Origin: Pogostemon cablin
Lineage: Eukaryota; Streptophyta; Magnoliopsida; Lamiales; Lamiaceae
DNA: 64,000 nucleotides
Direction of reading: 5' to 3'
Assembly: GCA_023678885.1 (NCBI GenBank)
Contig: CM042998.1
Location: 6,947,820 to 7,011,819, forward strand
The notes beneath the pieces are model-generated. The model searched no databases, was not told the origin of the DNA, and worked only from the letters and a program-made list of their open reading frames with translations. Positions 13,201-22,731 of the stretch are shown in pieces. Numbering within the stretch: the first letter of the stretch is position 1; each line of letters starts with the position of its first letter. A program made the position numbers and the translations under genes.

Positions 13201-13421
13201 GGTAAGATGGGGTTATCAGGGGATGAGGGGTGAGTGAGTTTAGTGTGCTTGTTGTGGAGGGAGTTGAGTTGATCGGCTCTGCAGTGTTTGAAGGGGGAAA
13301 AAGAGACGGTGGTGGCGGTTTTGGGCGGAGGGGTGGTTGGGTTTTGAGCGGAGATGGTGGCGAAAGGTTTGGATTTGGGTGCGAAGAAGCGGGAAATCAC
13401 TTGCTGTTTCTGCTTACCCAT
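2554..13421 (-). CDS. MSH3: DNA mismatch repair protein MSH3 (MutS homologue), possibly disrupted
   Basis: MSH3 pairs with MSH2 (MutS-beta) in the nucleus to recognise insertion-deletion loops. The start gives MGKQKQQVISRFFAPK, a PCNA-binding PIP box of the MSH3 type. My exons: 13421 to about 13180; about 12089-11502 (mismatch-binding domain, YRYRFFGEDAE and VGVVKQTETAA); 9997-9848; 9637-9473; 9287-9189; 9087-8842; 8549-8295; 8207-8076; 7773-7513; 7429-7358; 5808-5660 (Walker A GPNMGGKS); 3888-3426 (Walker B VIVDELGRGTSTHDG); 2874 to the stop at 2554-2556, or a donor at about 2569. Exons 3-10 all begin in phase 0 and are multiples of three. Exon 11 is 149 nt and exon 12 is 463 nt, so each is off by one base. 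The N-terminal coding region is split by a repeat-rich block. The family assignment is secure; whether the gene is functional is open. Confidence 0.9.
3036..3221. repeat. 93-bp tandem duplication in MSH3 intron 12
   Basis: Two adjacent 93-bp copies run from GGGCTTCRTAAATTTATTTG to GAGAGTAGGCTGTAATG with a handful of substitutions. They lie between exons 12 and 13 of MSH3, away from the splice sites. Confidence 0.8.
4225..4262. repeat. Poly-C / poly-A homopolymer run
   Basis: More than 20 C residues are followed by about 13 A residues inside MSH3 intron 11. Copy number in such tracts is unreliable in any assembly. Confidence 0.85.
4265..5170. other. Low-complexity part of MSH3 intron 11, with a promoter-like segment
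   Basis: The stretch 4380-4520 has a TATAAA-like box (CTATAAATTC), then a C-rich leader and a possible donor (CCTAAG then GTAAGG), as in the 5' end of a plant transcription unit or an LTR fragment. From 4640 to 4900 the phrase GAGACATGAAA recurs irregularly. No coding sequence is recognised. Confidence 0.25.
6250..7100 (+). other. Probable transposon-derived block in MSH3 intron 10
   Basis: Intron 10 is enlarged. Between two AGGCGYGCCTT-like segments near 6280 and 7075 is an 88-codon frame (6559-6825) whose C-terminal half is very acidic (runs of E and D). TGGCCACA occurs near both edges (6260 and 7090), but I could not define inverted repeats or a target duplication. It may be the acidic tail of a degraded transposase-like protein; no family was recognised. 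Confidence 0.25.
11103..11121. repeat. Short (GT)n microsatellite in MSH3 intron 2
   Basis: Alternating TG repeats are followed by a GGGGGG run in the large intron between exons 2 and 3. Confidence 0.8.
12092..13180. repeat. ~1.1 kb repeat-rich insertion splitting the MSH3 N-terminal coding region
   Basis: On the MSH3 strand the N-terminal frame reads to about PDPALL and resumes at KYIPLEKHVVDLK. Between them lies a block in two parts. The part nearest the start codon (13020-13180) begins with a GCGCTGTCAAAATGGG-type end followed by GGGTTGGCCCAACCCGCC phrases, reminiscent of hAT termini. The rest (12105-12970) is an array of AATATTTAAATAATAAAAATATT units alternating with C-rich tracts on one side and G-rich tracts on the other, forming an imperfect inverted repeat centred near 12480. 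It could be removed as an intron, but no convincing donor and acceptor pair is obvious. Confidence 0.6.
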
Positions 13422-13650
13422 GGCGGTATACCAACGATTGGCGGCAATGGTTCTACGTTATTTCATGGTTCCTATCCTATACTGTTTCTTCAGCTACCGC
13501 CTTTTCTGCTTTCTATCATCTCGCGAAACGAGTCACCGAAACAAAAAGATACTCTCTGCTCTCTCCTATTGTCTAAAAAAGTTGCTTTTCATAAATGATC
13601 AAACTTGCTCGCGTAAATATGTCAAAATCCACATTTGGGTTTTTCTCGAT

Positions 13651-13863
13651 AATACCCCTTCTGTCCGCTTCTAAGGTGTCATTTTATTATTTTTAACTTC
13701 CGGTTCAAAGGTATTTATTTTTCCTTTTTAGTAAAAAAGTACAAAATATGGATCACAACTTCCCTTTAATACAACTACCCACCTTACATTACATATAATT
13801 ATAATACTCCTTAATCCACGTGCAAAAAGCAAACAGACACCTTAAACTTGACGGAGAGAGTAT
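13651..13863. mobile_element. Stowaway-like MITE upstream of MSH3
   Basis: The ends CTTCTGTCCGCTTCTAAGGTGTC and, inverted, CTCTCTCCGTCAAGTTTAAGGTGTC pair as terminal inverted repeats and border on TA. It lies about 230 bp upstream of the MSH3 start codon, so it may contribute promoter sequence. Confidence 0.6.
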
Positions 13864-14122
13864 TTTACAACACAGATAACATAATAAACTCTTGTAAATT
13901 CTATGATCTCCTTAATTTAAACACTCTGACAATACATAGGGTTAATATAGGATTACTTTACATATAATTATAATGCTCCTTAATCCACGTGCAAAAGCAA
14001 ACAGACACCTTAGAACTTGACGGAGGGAGTATTTTACAACACAGATAACATCATAAACTCTTATAAATTCTATGATCTCCTTAATTTAAACACTCTGACA
14101 ATACATAGGGTTATATAGGATT
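13788..14122. repeat. ~169-bp direct tandem duplication
   Basis: The segment TACATATAATTATAAT through CAATACATAGGGTTA appears twice in direct orientation with few changes. The duplicated unit includes the right end of the Stowaway-like MITE (GACGGAGGGAGTA), so duplication followed MITE insertion. Confidence 0.8.
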
Positions 14123-14234
14123 TGAAGGAGATCACTGAGTTTACACCGTGAACCCAATTTAAACAAGTGTTTGTGTACCTATAATACCTATTCAATCTAA
14201 TTTAATTATTGTTACATTCCCTTTTTTCATTTTA

Positions 14235-14264
14235 CTAGTACGAAACCCGCTTAACACGCGGGAT
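14235..14264 (-). mobile_element. Helitron-like 3' terminus (minus strand)
   Basis: Read on the minus strand, a CCCGC..GCGGG hairpin is followed by TTTCGTA, CTAG and then host T. This matches the Helitron 3' end pattern. The body would extend toward higher coordinates, but a MITE begins almost at once and no 5' end was found. Confidence 0.5.
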
Positions 14265-14276
14265 CATTGAAATATA

Positions 14277-14501
14277 CTCCCTCCATCCGCTCGAAAGAGA
14301 GTCTTTTCCATTTTGGTCGTCCTCTTCAAAGAGGGTCATTTTCTTTTTTACACATATGGGTCTCACACACACCCACTAATACAATTAAAATATGGGATCC
14401 ACACTCCCACTAATACAACTATCCACTATACATTAAATAATAATACACTTTAATCCAAGTGCACAAAAGTAAAAGACACTCTTTCGGGCGGATGGAGGGA
14501 A
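14277..14501. mobile_element. Stowaway-like MITE
   Basis: The ends CTCCCTCCATCCGCTCGAAA and TTTCGGGCGGATGGAGGGA are inverted repeats flanked by TA on both sides. It has no coding capacity, as usual for this class. Confidence 0.8.
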
Positions 14502-14575
14502 TATTATTTTTAAAATAAAATTTATTGTTATGAAAAATATTAAAGTTATAAATTGTATTGATAAAAATATTATAT

Positions 14576-15352
14576 GGGGCTAGCTATTTGCACCCCAAAA
14601 TTACTAAACGTACCCCAAAAATATTTAAATTGACAAAATTATCCTTATAAAATTTATATATGTTCGGTTGCAACAACCGAACAGTTATGCATCTTATCTG
14701 TTCAGTTGCAGCAATCGAACAGAATAAAGAATTCATCTATCTTATCTGTTCGGTTGCAACAATCGAACAAAACAAGATTTGTGATTTTTTTAAATCTATA
14801 TCTACATTACCGAATAGATAAGATAACAGATAAGTTTTATAGATATATCGATCTTTAAACAAAGATGGTGATTCCTCTCCCAGTGAAAGTAAGCAAGTTT
14901 TTGTTAATTCTATCAACGGAAGTAGCAGTGGACCAGTGGTTTGATAGAAGCAGTAGACCAGTGGTTTCATGGAATCTAGAATCAACATAAACTTGCTTAC
15001 TTTTACTGAGAGAGGAATCACTATATTTTGTTTAAAGATCGATGATGTCCATGAAATTTATCTGTTATCTTAAATGTAGATATGAATTTTAAAAAAAATT
15101 ACAAATCTTATTTTGTTCGGTTGTTGCAACCGAACACATAAGATGAATGAATTTTTTGTTCTGTTCGGTTGCTACAACCGAACAGATAATAGATGAATTC
15201 TTTGTTCTGTTCGATTGTTGCAACCGAACAGTTTTTTAGATGACTGTTCGGTTGCAACAACCGACATATATAAATTTTATAAGGGTAATTATGTCAATTT
15301 AAATATTTTTGGAGTACGTTCAATAATTTTGGGGGTGTGAATAGCTGCTCCC
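14576..15352. mobile_element. 777-bp Mutator-type foldback MITE
   Basis: The two halves are inverted copies along most of their length. The outer ends are GGGGCTAGCTATTTGCACCCC-like and its inverted counterpart, and the perfect 9-bp duplication ATATTATAT flanks it (14567-14575 and 15353-15361), as for Mutator-superfamily insertions. Inside are seven short hairpins with arms GTTCGGTTG and CAACCGAAC, three in the left half and four in the right. There is no transposase. Confidence 0.85.
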
Positions 15353-15361
15353 ATATTATAT

Positions 15362-16448
15362 ATGTTGTATTATTTTCTTTTTGCAAATAGATTAAGGAAT
15401 CTAATAATTTAATAATGTGAGTTAAAGAATATAATATTTTAATGTGCATGAATAATTGTATTAGTTATGTGTGAGAACATGTATATATAATGGATTAAGT
15501 ATGTAGTAATTGTTTTATGTGGATCTATCTAAAAAAATGAGATTGATACTATTTTGTAAATAAATATTATTTGAAAACTAAACAAAACTTGAAATAATCA
15601 CGTGCACCTATATATTAGTTTTATTCAATAATGTGTATGTGTTTTTTAATAAATATATTAGCATATTTTTAATTTATTCAGCTATTAATTAAAAACTAAT
15701 CGAAAATGCGTTAAAAATTTGCTAACAAACCTAAGTTCTTATTCATCAGCAATAGTAGCTCATCCTCCACCTCTGCTAACCACCACAATCAAATGTTTTT
15801 TATTTTTTATTTTCATAGTATGAAATATTCTATCATTTGTCAACATATGTATAGATAGTTAAATATCACAGTCTTCTTATATAAGAATTGCACCCATTTG
15901 TCAACATCTCCCTAGTAAACTAAACAACAGTTTACAATTGCTGAGTTGTCAGCTTCACAACAGTTGTAAACTTATGTGTCAATTCTATATCAACTTTGAA
16001 TGGAAATAAAAATTCTACTCTCGGATATAATTTTTTTTTGTATTAAATGGCCATTAATACAAATTTTAATCTCAATTGGAGTATAAATTTAATTATAGTG
16101 ATAAATATCCATTATAATTCAAATAAGCTTTCAGAATTATATTATAAACAACTTAAAATATTTAATGAGAATGAATTACGAATAAATTAATTTAGTAAAT
16201 AATTTTATAAACAATTATATAAATAAAAGTAATAAAAATTTTAATGGAAAGTAATATTATTATTCATAAAAAAATTATAACTATATATAAAAAATGATAT
16301 CACATGAAATTGTCTCATATAAATATTATATAAAAATATATTATCCATCGATGATTTCATAATTTTCATTTAAAATTATTAATATATTAGCTCAACAATT
16401 AATTCCATATTATATAAAAAGGTGGTTTGGAATTTACTTATTAAAAAT
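15362..16448. other. AT-rich intergenic DNA
   Basis: I see no gene, splice-site series or clear repeat in this stretch. A short inverted-repeat character (CTTCTTATAGAAGA-like, also seen near 25575) is present near 15870. Confidence 0.5.
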
Positions 16449-16534
16449 TACTCCTTCTGTCCCATTAAGTCTACGCCACTATCTCGGCACGGAGATTTAA
16501 AAAAATTAGGGATATAATGGTTTTTTAATAAATA

Positions 16535-16754
16535 CTCCCTCCATCCCATGCAAAGGGTTGTTTTTTTGCTTTTTCACGTGAATTAAGGAGTATTGTTATT
16601 TATGTGTAGTGAGTAGTTCTATTAGTGGGAGTGTGGACCCCATATTTTAATTGTATTAGTGGGTGGGTGTGGGTCTCATGTGTGTAAAAAATAAAAGGAG
16701 ACTCTTTAGGTGGGGCGCCAAAAAAAATAGACTTTTTGGGTGGGACGGAATGAG
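16535..16754. mobile_element. Stowaway-like MITE nested in another MITE
   Basis: CTCCCTCCATCCCATGCAAA at the left end pairs with the right end GTGGGACGGAATGAG. TA is duplicated on both sides. The host MITE's related copy at 47586-47840 reads straight through this point (AATAAATAAATGATAAAGT), giving an empty site. Confidence 0.8.
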
Positions 16755-16866
16755 TAAATGATAAAGTGTGTTAGGTAGTTTATTTTTTAAAATAAATTTA
16801 TGGGGAAGAGTGATTGTGTTTAACTTTTTACTGTTTTTAGATAGGTTCAAACTTTTGAGGGACAAC

Positions 16867-18831
16867 TGTTGAGAGTGAAAATAAGTGTGTTTTAGCGTCC
16901 AATTTAATACCTTTTTGATTGATATTGTTGTCATATATTAGCACAAGTATCTTATATTCAATATATTTGAGAAAAAGGTGTACTTGAGGTGTTTTATTGT
17001 GTTTTAGGTGGAAAAGGGATCAAAAGTGCAAAGTTGGAGAAAATGTGCAATTTGTGCAATAATGTTGAAAAACTCACATCCAACTTGTGTAATTTTTCTG
17101 TAATCGTGTGGAGCTTCGAATTGAAAGTGTGATACAAAGTTGGAAAGCCACAGAAGATATGGTCGTTTTAGCATAAAGAACGCCTCGATCGGATTCCAAA
17201 CGAGGAAGTTATGATTAAAGTGATGACGTCGCGCAAGTTGAGCCGAACAGAACAACTATGTAACTTTGCATGACTTGTTACACATTCAAATATTAGAATT
17301 CTATGAGTTCTTTATATGGATAGAAAGACAAGAAAGAGAGGATCACGTGAGCATAAGAATTACTCAAATCGAAGGTCGGATGTGGACGTTATGCGCGAAA
17401 CGGTGAGACTGCGCAAGCTTGTTCGACTTGGAGATGTTGCTCGACCAGCATCATCTTGGTCGAGCAGATGAGGCTTGGTCGAGCAAAATGACCAAAAACT
17501 TACAGAGAGTTTGCTCGACCATTGCTCGACTTGGAGGCCTTGCTCGACTTCAGAAGGCTTGGTCTAGCAGAATATCGCTGATGCTATTTTTGGTAGTTTC
17601 GGATTTCTTTTACCAAATTTGGCGTATATCTCAAGTAAAAGCTCATCCAAGGCCTATAAGGAGCACTTTACAAATTTAAAAAGGGATGTAGATCACATTA
17701 TTAATTATCATAGAATCATATTGGAGAGGACAGAGGCCACAACAATACTACACCCTACAAGGGGGGATCACCCCCCAACCATCATCCACATCATTTCCTC
17801 TATCCATTCATCACTTTGAAGATTCATCTGTGGAATCAAGACGAGAACCAAGAGGAGGATTCAAGACAGAGAAGGACACGACGACTCCCACATCTAGGGT
17901 TAATTTTGTTTCCTAATTTATCTTGTAATTTTTCAGGCATCCGAGTAAGATCTATTCAACACCCATGATTGTTCTTCGTAACATCATGGGCTAGAGCCTT
18001 TTTGGTAGAACTAGGATTGGAAGGTTTTTACGAATTAATTGAACTTTCGTATGTAAACTCCGTACAACACTACTTGTAGATTTATTTTATATATGATTGT
18101 GCTTTCTTAATCCATATTAACGGTCATTTTGTACATCTTCAATTGGTATATAGCGTCTGAATATATATCTTTGTTATAGATTAAGTGCGTTCACCGCTGA
18201 ACAAGATTCCATTTTATGATTCTAAGTAGGGGGACTGCGAAGCTTCATTAGAACTATCATATATGAATACTTATTAATTGAATTGAATTCGGGTTATTAA
18301 GTAGGATAAAGAGGATAATTTTCTAGTACCTATAAAGGGAGATCATATCGGGTTAGAGTACCAATTGGCCAGGGAAATAATTGATACTGATAGTACCTAG
18401 AAAAGGGGGTGGAATTATATCTCTTACTCCGAGGTTATTCACACGTGTTACACGCATGTTTACTTGTATCTATAGAGTAGATATGCATGGTTTAGTGATG
18501 CGTCCATATTCCACAAGGCAGAGTCGGACATCAAAACACGGAAGAGAAATTAATGAGTGAAACTGGATTACTCTAGGGCTACCTATTCTATCTCTTGAGT
18601 CACTTTCGAATTCTTCTAAGTGCTTTTATTTTATTTGTTATTTAAATTAAGTATTTTAGTTGTTAGATTAAATCCTCAAATTTAATTGCCTTGTCTTAAT
18701 TAATTTAGTAAATAATTAAATTAATAATACGCCGTCCTTTAGGTTCGATATTCACTTGGTCGCTTGCTTAGCTGCAACTGATATCCTTAATACTTGGAGA
18801 TTAATTTTGTGTGCAAAGAAAATGCGCATCA
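16867..18831 (+). repeat. 5' LTR of element A
   Basis: It is 1965 bp and nearly identical to the 3' copy at 22732. Near 17430-17570 it has a cluster of TTGCTCGACC / TGGTCGAGC motifs. The open frames inside it are not genes. Confidence 0.9.
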
Positions 18832-18837
18832 AGTTCT

Positions 18838-18858
18838 TGGCGCCGATGTCGGGGACGG
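18838..18858 (+). promoter_or_regulatory. Primer-binding site (tRNA-Asp type) of element A
   Basis: TGGCGCCGATGTCGGGGACG lies six bases after the LTR end. It matches the complement of the plant tRNA-Asp(GUC) 3' end apart from two bases. The minus-strand relative at 41465 keeps the better match. Confidence 0.8.
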
Positions 18859-19002
18859 CTGTTAATATTAGTTTATTATTTCTAATTTGATTAAGACTTT
18901 TATTTGTGATTATTTATTTCTATCTAAACTTGAATTTTTGAGGTACTTGTGCACTAGGAAAAGGAAAGGAATGAAAGAAAGAAGTAACACACTGAGCTAA
19001 AT

Positions 19003-20893
19003 ATGACCGGAGCAAGACAGAATTCGGATTACGTTGTCATACATAAAATTTCACGAACTATGGGATTGACAACATGGGATTGATAGGAGTAAGGGAGAAG
19101 ATGATGATTTTGAGATAAATCCCGCTCTTATTAGCATGGTAGAGAAGAATCCATTTTCTGAAGGTTGTTTTGAAGATCCATATCAGCATCTCAAAATATT
19201 TCTTGGTTATACAAACACTCAAAAGGGTGTTGGAGCTAATGATAATGCTAGGCGGATCGCCCTATTCAAGTTCTCTTTAATTGATAGAGCAGAAGCTTGG
19301 TATGAGACTCTTGATGCCACGGATTCCACTACATGGGACCAACTGCAGCAGAAGTCCTTGGAGAGATACATGCCACCTTCGAGGATCTTAAGGATGAGGC
19401 AAGAGATCACTCAATTTGTTATGAATCAGGGTGAGAAATTTCATGAGGCGTGGGAAAGGTTTAAAGACATGCTCAAGCGGTGCCCACAACATGGAATGTC
19501 TAAGGCTGAATACATAAGTATCTTCTACTATGGATTGGATTGTAAGTCACGTGTTTTTATTGATGCATCCTCAGGAGGAGCGATGTTATCTAAGACGGTA
19601 CTTGAAGCAGAAAAGTTGTTTGAAGACATATCTATAAATTCACGTGACTGGTCTGTAGAGAGAGATAGAGGATCATATGTACTTGGAAAGGTAGCACAAC
19701 TTGAACATCAAGTGGTGAAGCCGAATAGAGATGATGAAATCGTCTCTAGTCTAGCTAACATCAACAAGCTACTAGAGTCTCAACAAAGGCAGATTACAGA
19801 GTTGACACTAAGAGGGCCTAGTATGCAACAACAAGAAGTGAAGGCTAGTGTTGAAGATATGTTCAATCGATACATGGCTGAGAATGATGCAAGGGTTGAT
19901 CGTCTTGAGGATACCATGAATGTTGATCATACAGATTTATCTAAGCAGTTGAAGGACCTTACCTTAATTATGGGGCAGATGGCCGCGAATGTGGATCAAT
20001 TGACACAAACAATGGATAATAATGCCATCACATTGAGGTCAGGTACGCAGTATGAAGGTCTAATAAAGGCGGTGAGCGAAAATGAAGGTGGCAGGAGCCT
20101 TGTTCGACCAACCCCAATCCGTTCAACTAGACCTGATGGTCGAACGGAGGTCGAGCAACTCCCGAACGAATAAAATTACGATGCTCTATTTCCAGGTGCA
20201 TCGTTCGACTTGCACTCTTCTGTTCGACCAAACTACCCAAGTCGAACGGATGTCGAACAACACCTGAGGGATAAGAGCTCGCGATCAGGAAGCCTACTTG
20301 ACTAAACACCATCCATTCGACCAGATTACCTAAGTGGAATGGAGGTCGAGCAACACATAGTGAATGGAAGCTCCCGATCAGTCGGGTTGCTCGACCAAAA
20401 CATATCTGCTCGACCAGTCCCTTTTGGTCGAGCAGAAGTCGAGCAACACAGTTCAATATCCGATTCGATATCTAATGCTACACCTATTGTTCAGAACACC
20501 TTAGAGCTATCCCAAGAGCAGAATAGTGAGCTTTTAGTTGAGAAGAAGTGGGAAAGAGCAAAGAGGTTGAGAGCCGAGAAGCTCAGACTGAAGATGGATA
20601 ATGAAAATGTGGTTTTCTCTCTTGATCAAGCAATGAAGATGCCCATGGATAGTCAATCATACAAGAGCATAGATGTGGTTTCTAACTTGTTTAATCTTGA
20701 TTTTTCTAAGGTAGGTGATTCTGAATTTAAGTGGAAGATTGACAAGGAGGTGTCTAGACAGCCATGGGAGGAAGAAAATTTCGAGGATCATTTTCTTGTG
20801 ACCAAGAAAGGTGAGGTGTTGAGTGTAGACAAGAAGAGGGAAAGAAAGTACTTGATGGTGAGGATGCGAGAAGACCGTCCTCTGATCCAGTAG
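19003..20893 (+). pseudogene. gag-related reading frame of element A
   Basis: The main block (19136-20173) encodes a retrotransposon gag domain (NARRIALFKFSL, AEAWYETL, TWDQL, FYYGLD) and a coiled-coil-like stretch. After an in-frame stop and a region rich in TCGACCA / GGTCGAGCA motifs, the same frame resumes at 20339-20893 with a post-gag segment (ENVVFSLDQAMKMPMDS). An upstream ATG at 19003 (MTGARQNSDYVV) is in another frame, so the frame is broken at its start too. In complete Athila-type elements a protease and reverse transcriptase would follow; they are absent. Gag would form the particle that packages the RNA. Confidence 0.8.
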
Positions 20894-22731
20894 TCTAAAA
20901 GTGGTAAACCATCGTGACTCTCCGACGTTAAATATGAGTTCCTGTTGGGGGCTTGCCCTTCCATTTTATCGCTTTATTTCTTTCGTGTGAGTAAAAAAAT
21001 TTTATATTTAAGGTGCTTACTAATCAGCAATTATATCTCTTTGCAAACTTAGTTTCAACTTACGTTTTTACTAAGTTTGGGGGTGTGATGTACTTACCTC
21101 ATTGAAGCACCAACAGTATAATCTTTTCTTTGTAGTGTTTGCTAGGGGAGTTGATTTTTTGCGGTATGTTGAAACTTTAATCGGTTTTGATGTGTTGAAT
21201 TTTTGCAATTTGCCTAGTATTCAGTGGTGTTTTTAGTGTATAGAGTCGATTAGATAGTCAATTGATTCTTTCTTATAGTTCTTCTATATTATTAATGATG
21301 AATCCTGTGATGATGAGATTTGTTGAGCTTTGATGATAGAAAAGGGTAACTAGGTGACAAGACGAGTTCTACATTGAGGCTTTGACTCGAGAGCACATGC
21401 GTTTTGAAGGAAAAATTAGGTGCCCTCATTTTCTTATTCTAATTTTATATGTGCTTTCAATTCAGGGAGTGAAATGATTGAGTTTATATTTTTTGTGATC
21501 CATGTGAGGTTATATTGTTTAAATCGTGCTTGTAATTCATATGCTCTTGAAATTGATGAAGGAAGTGTACTTGAGTTATATTGTGGTATGAAGTTTTATA
21601 TGTACTTGTGAGATATTGCTTACCATGAAAAGTGTTCTGTTACTTGTTAAAAACCCATGTGAGATTTTGAGCCTCGTTGATCATGTTACATAATCACATG
21701 ATTTCTTTTCTAGTGAGTATCGTTCTTGGTGTGTATTCTAGAACTTGTCTCTTGTCTTACTTGAAACTACATGTGTGTTAGATGATGGGAGATTATTTAA
21801 GGCCATCCTTGAATTTATGAGTCACTTAGCCAAATAATATCCTACCGAATGATGTTTATCCGTAGTTAGCCCTTTTGAGCCCGAAAGCCTTATTTTTCTT
21901 TGGCAACCTACGAAGATAGTCACTTTGATATCCTATTTGAGCCTTAAATTCCTATATTTAGTGGAGAATTAAATGCTGTCAAAAGTGTGTGAAGTTGATT
22001 TTGATGGAGTTTGGAAGGAATAAAATTTTTGAAGTTGTACAAGTGATTATGAGCTTAAAAATAAGTTGATGAGGGGTAGTGCCCAAAACTGGTACCCAAA
22101 GATGTTAGAGGTAGTGCCCGAAACTGGTACCTCAAGAAAGGAAAAAAAGGAAAGAAGGAAAAAATGTTGAGCTTGAAGAAAAATGAGAGAAGAAAATTAG
22201 AAGAGCATGAAGCTGGATAGCCTCGAAATGTAAAAAAAAACTGCAATACAAAAGATCTCCGGTTTTAATTCTCTACTAATTGAGTTACTTTATCCATATA
22301 TTTTCTATCCTTACCAAAGAGACAACATTACATCCTAATGAAAGTCCTTTTTGATCCCATTGTCGAATCATACTTTAAGTGGTGGAGAGTTTGAGACGTT
22401 TGACAAGCTTATGATTACGCATGCACTTGAATTGAATCTGAGTGTAAATACCATAACCCATAAATGTACGTCTTTTACACTTGAGTGAGAGTGATATATA
22501 CTTCCCGCGAGAACATGTCAATGGAGCATTTGAATTGGTGGTGATTGTCTTACTTGTGTGCTATGAATTGATTATTGCATGTAATAAGAGTTGCATTACG
22601 TAAGTTGAGGATAATTGTATTTTGAATGGAGTATTTGTCGTAGTCCTTATTTTCCCACTAATTTTCTTACTCTCTGTCTCTTTATTTTTATTTTGTTGCC
22701 TCGGGACGAGCAACGGGTAAGTTTGGGGGTT
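20894..22731 (+). other. Long 3' non-coding region of element A
   Basis: No coding sequence is recognised. The region is clearly related to 39238-41090 of the minus-strand element C, so it belongs to the family rather than to a local insertion. It includes a short tandem GTAGTGCCC.AAACTGGTACC near 22077-22135 and ends in the G-rich purine tract used for plus-strand priming. Confidence 0.7.

Noticed and set aside
13230..13674. Three overlapping plus-strand frames
   Set aside because: They are antisense to the first exon and 5' flank of MSH3, with Gly/Arg-rich composition produced by the opposite strand.
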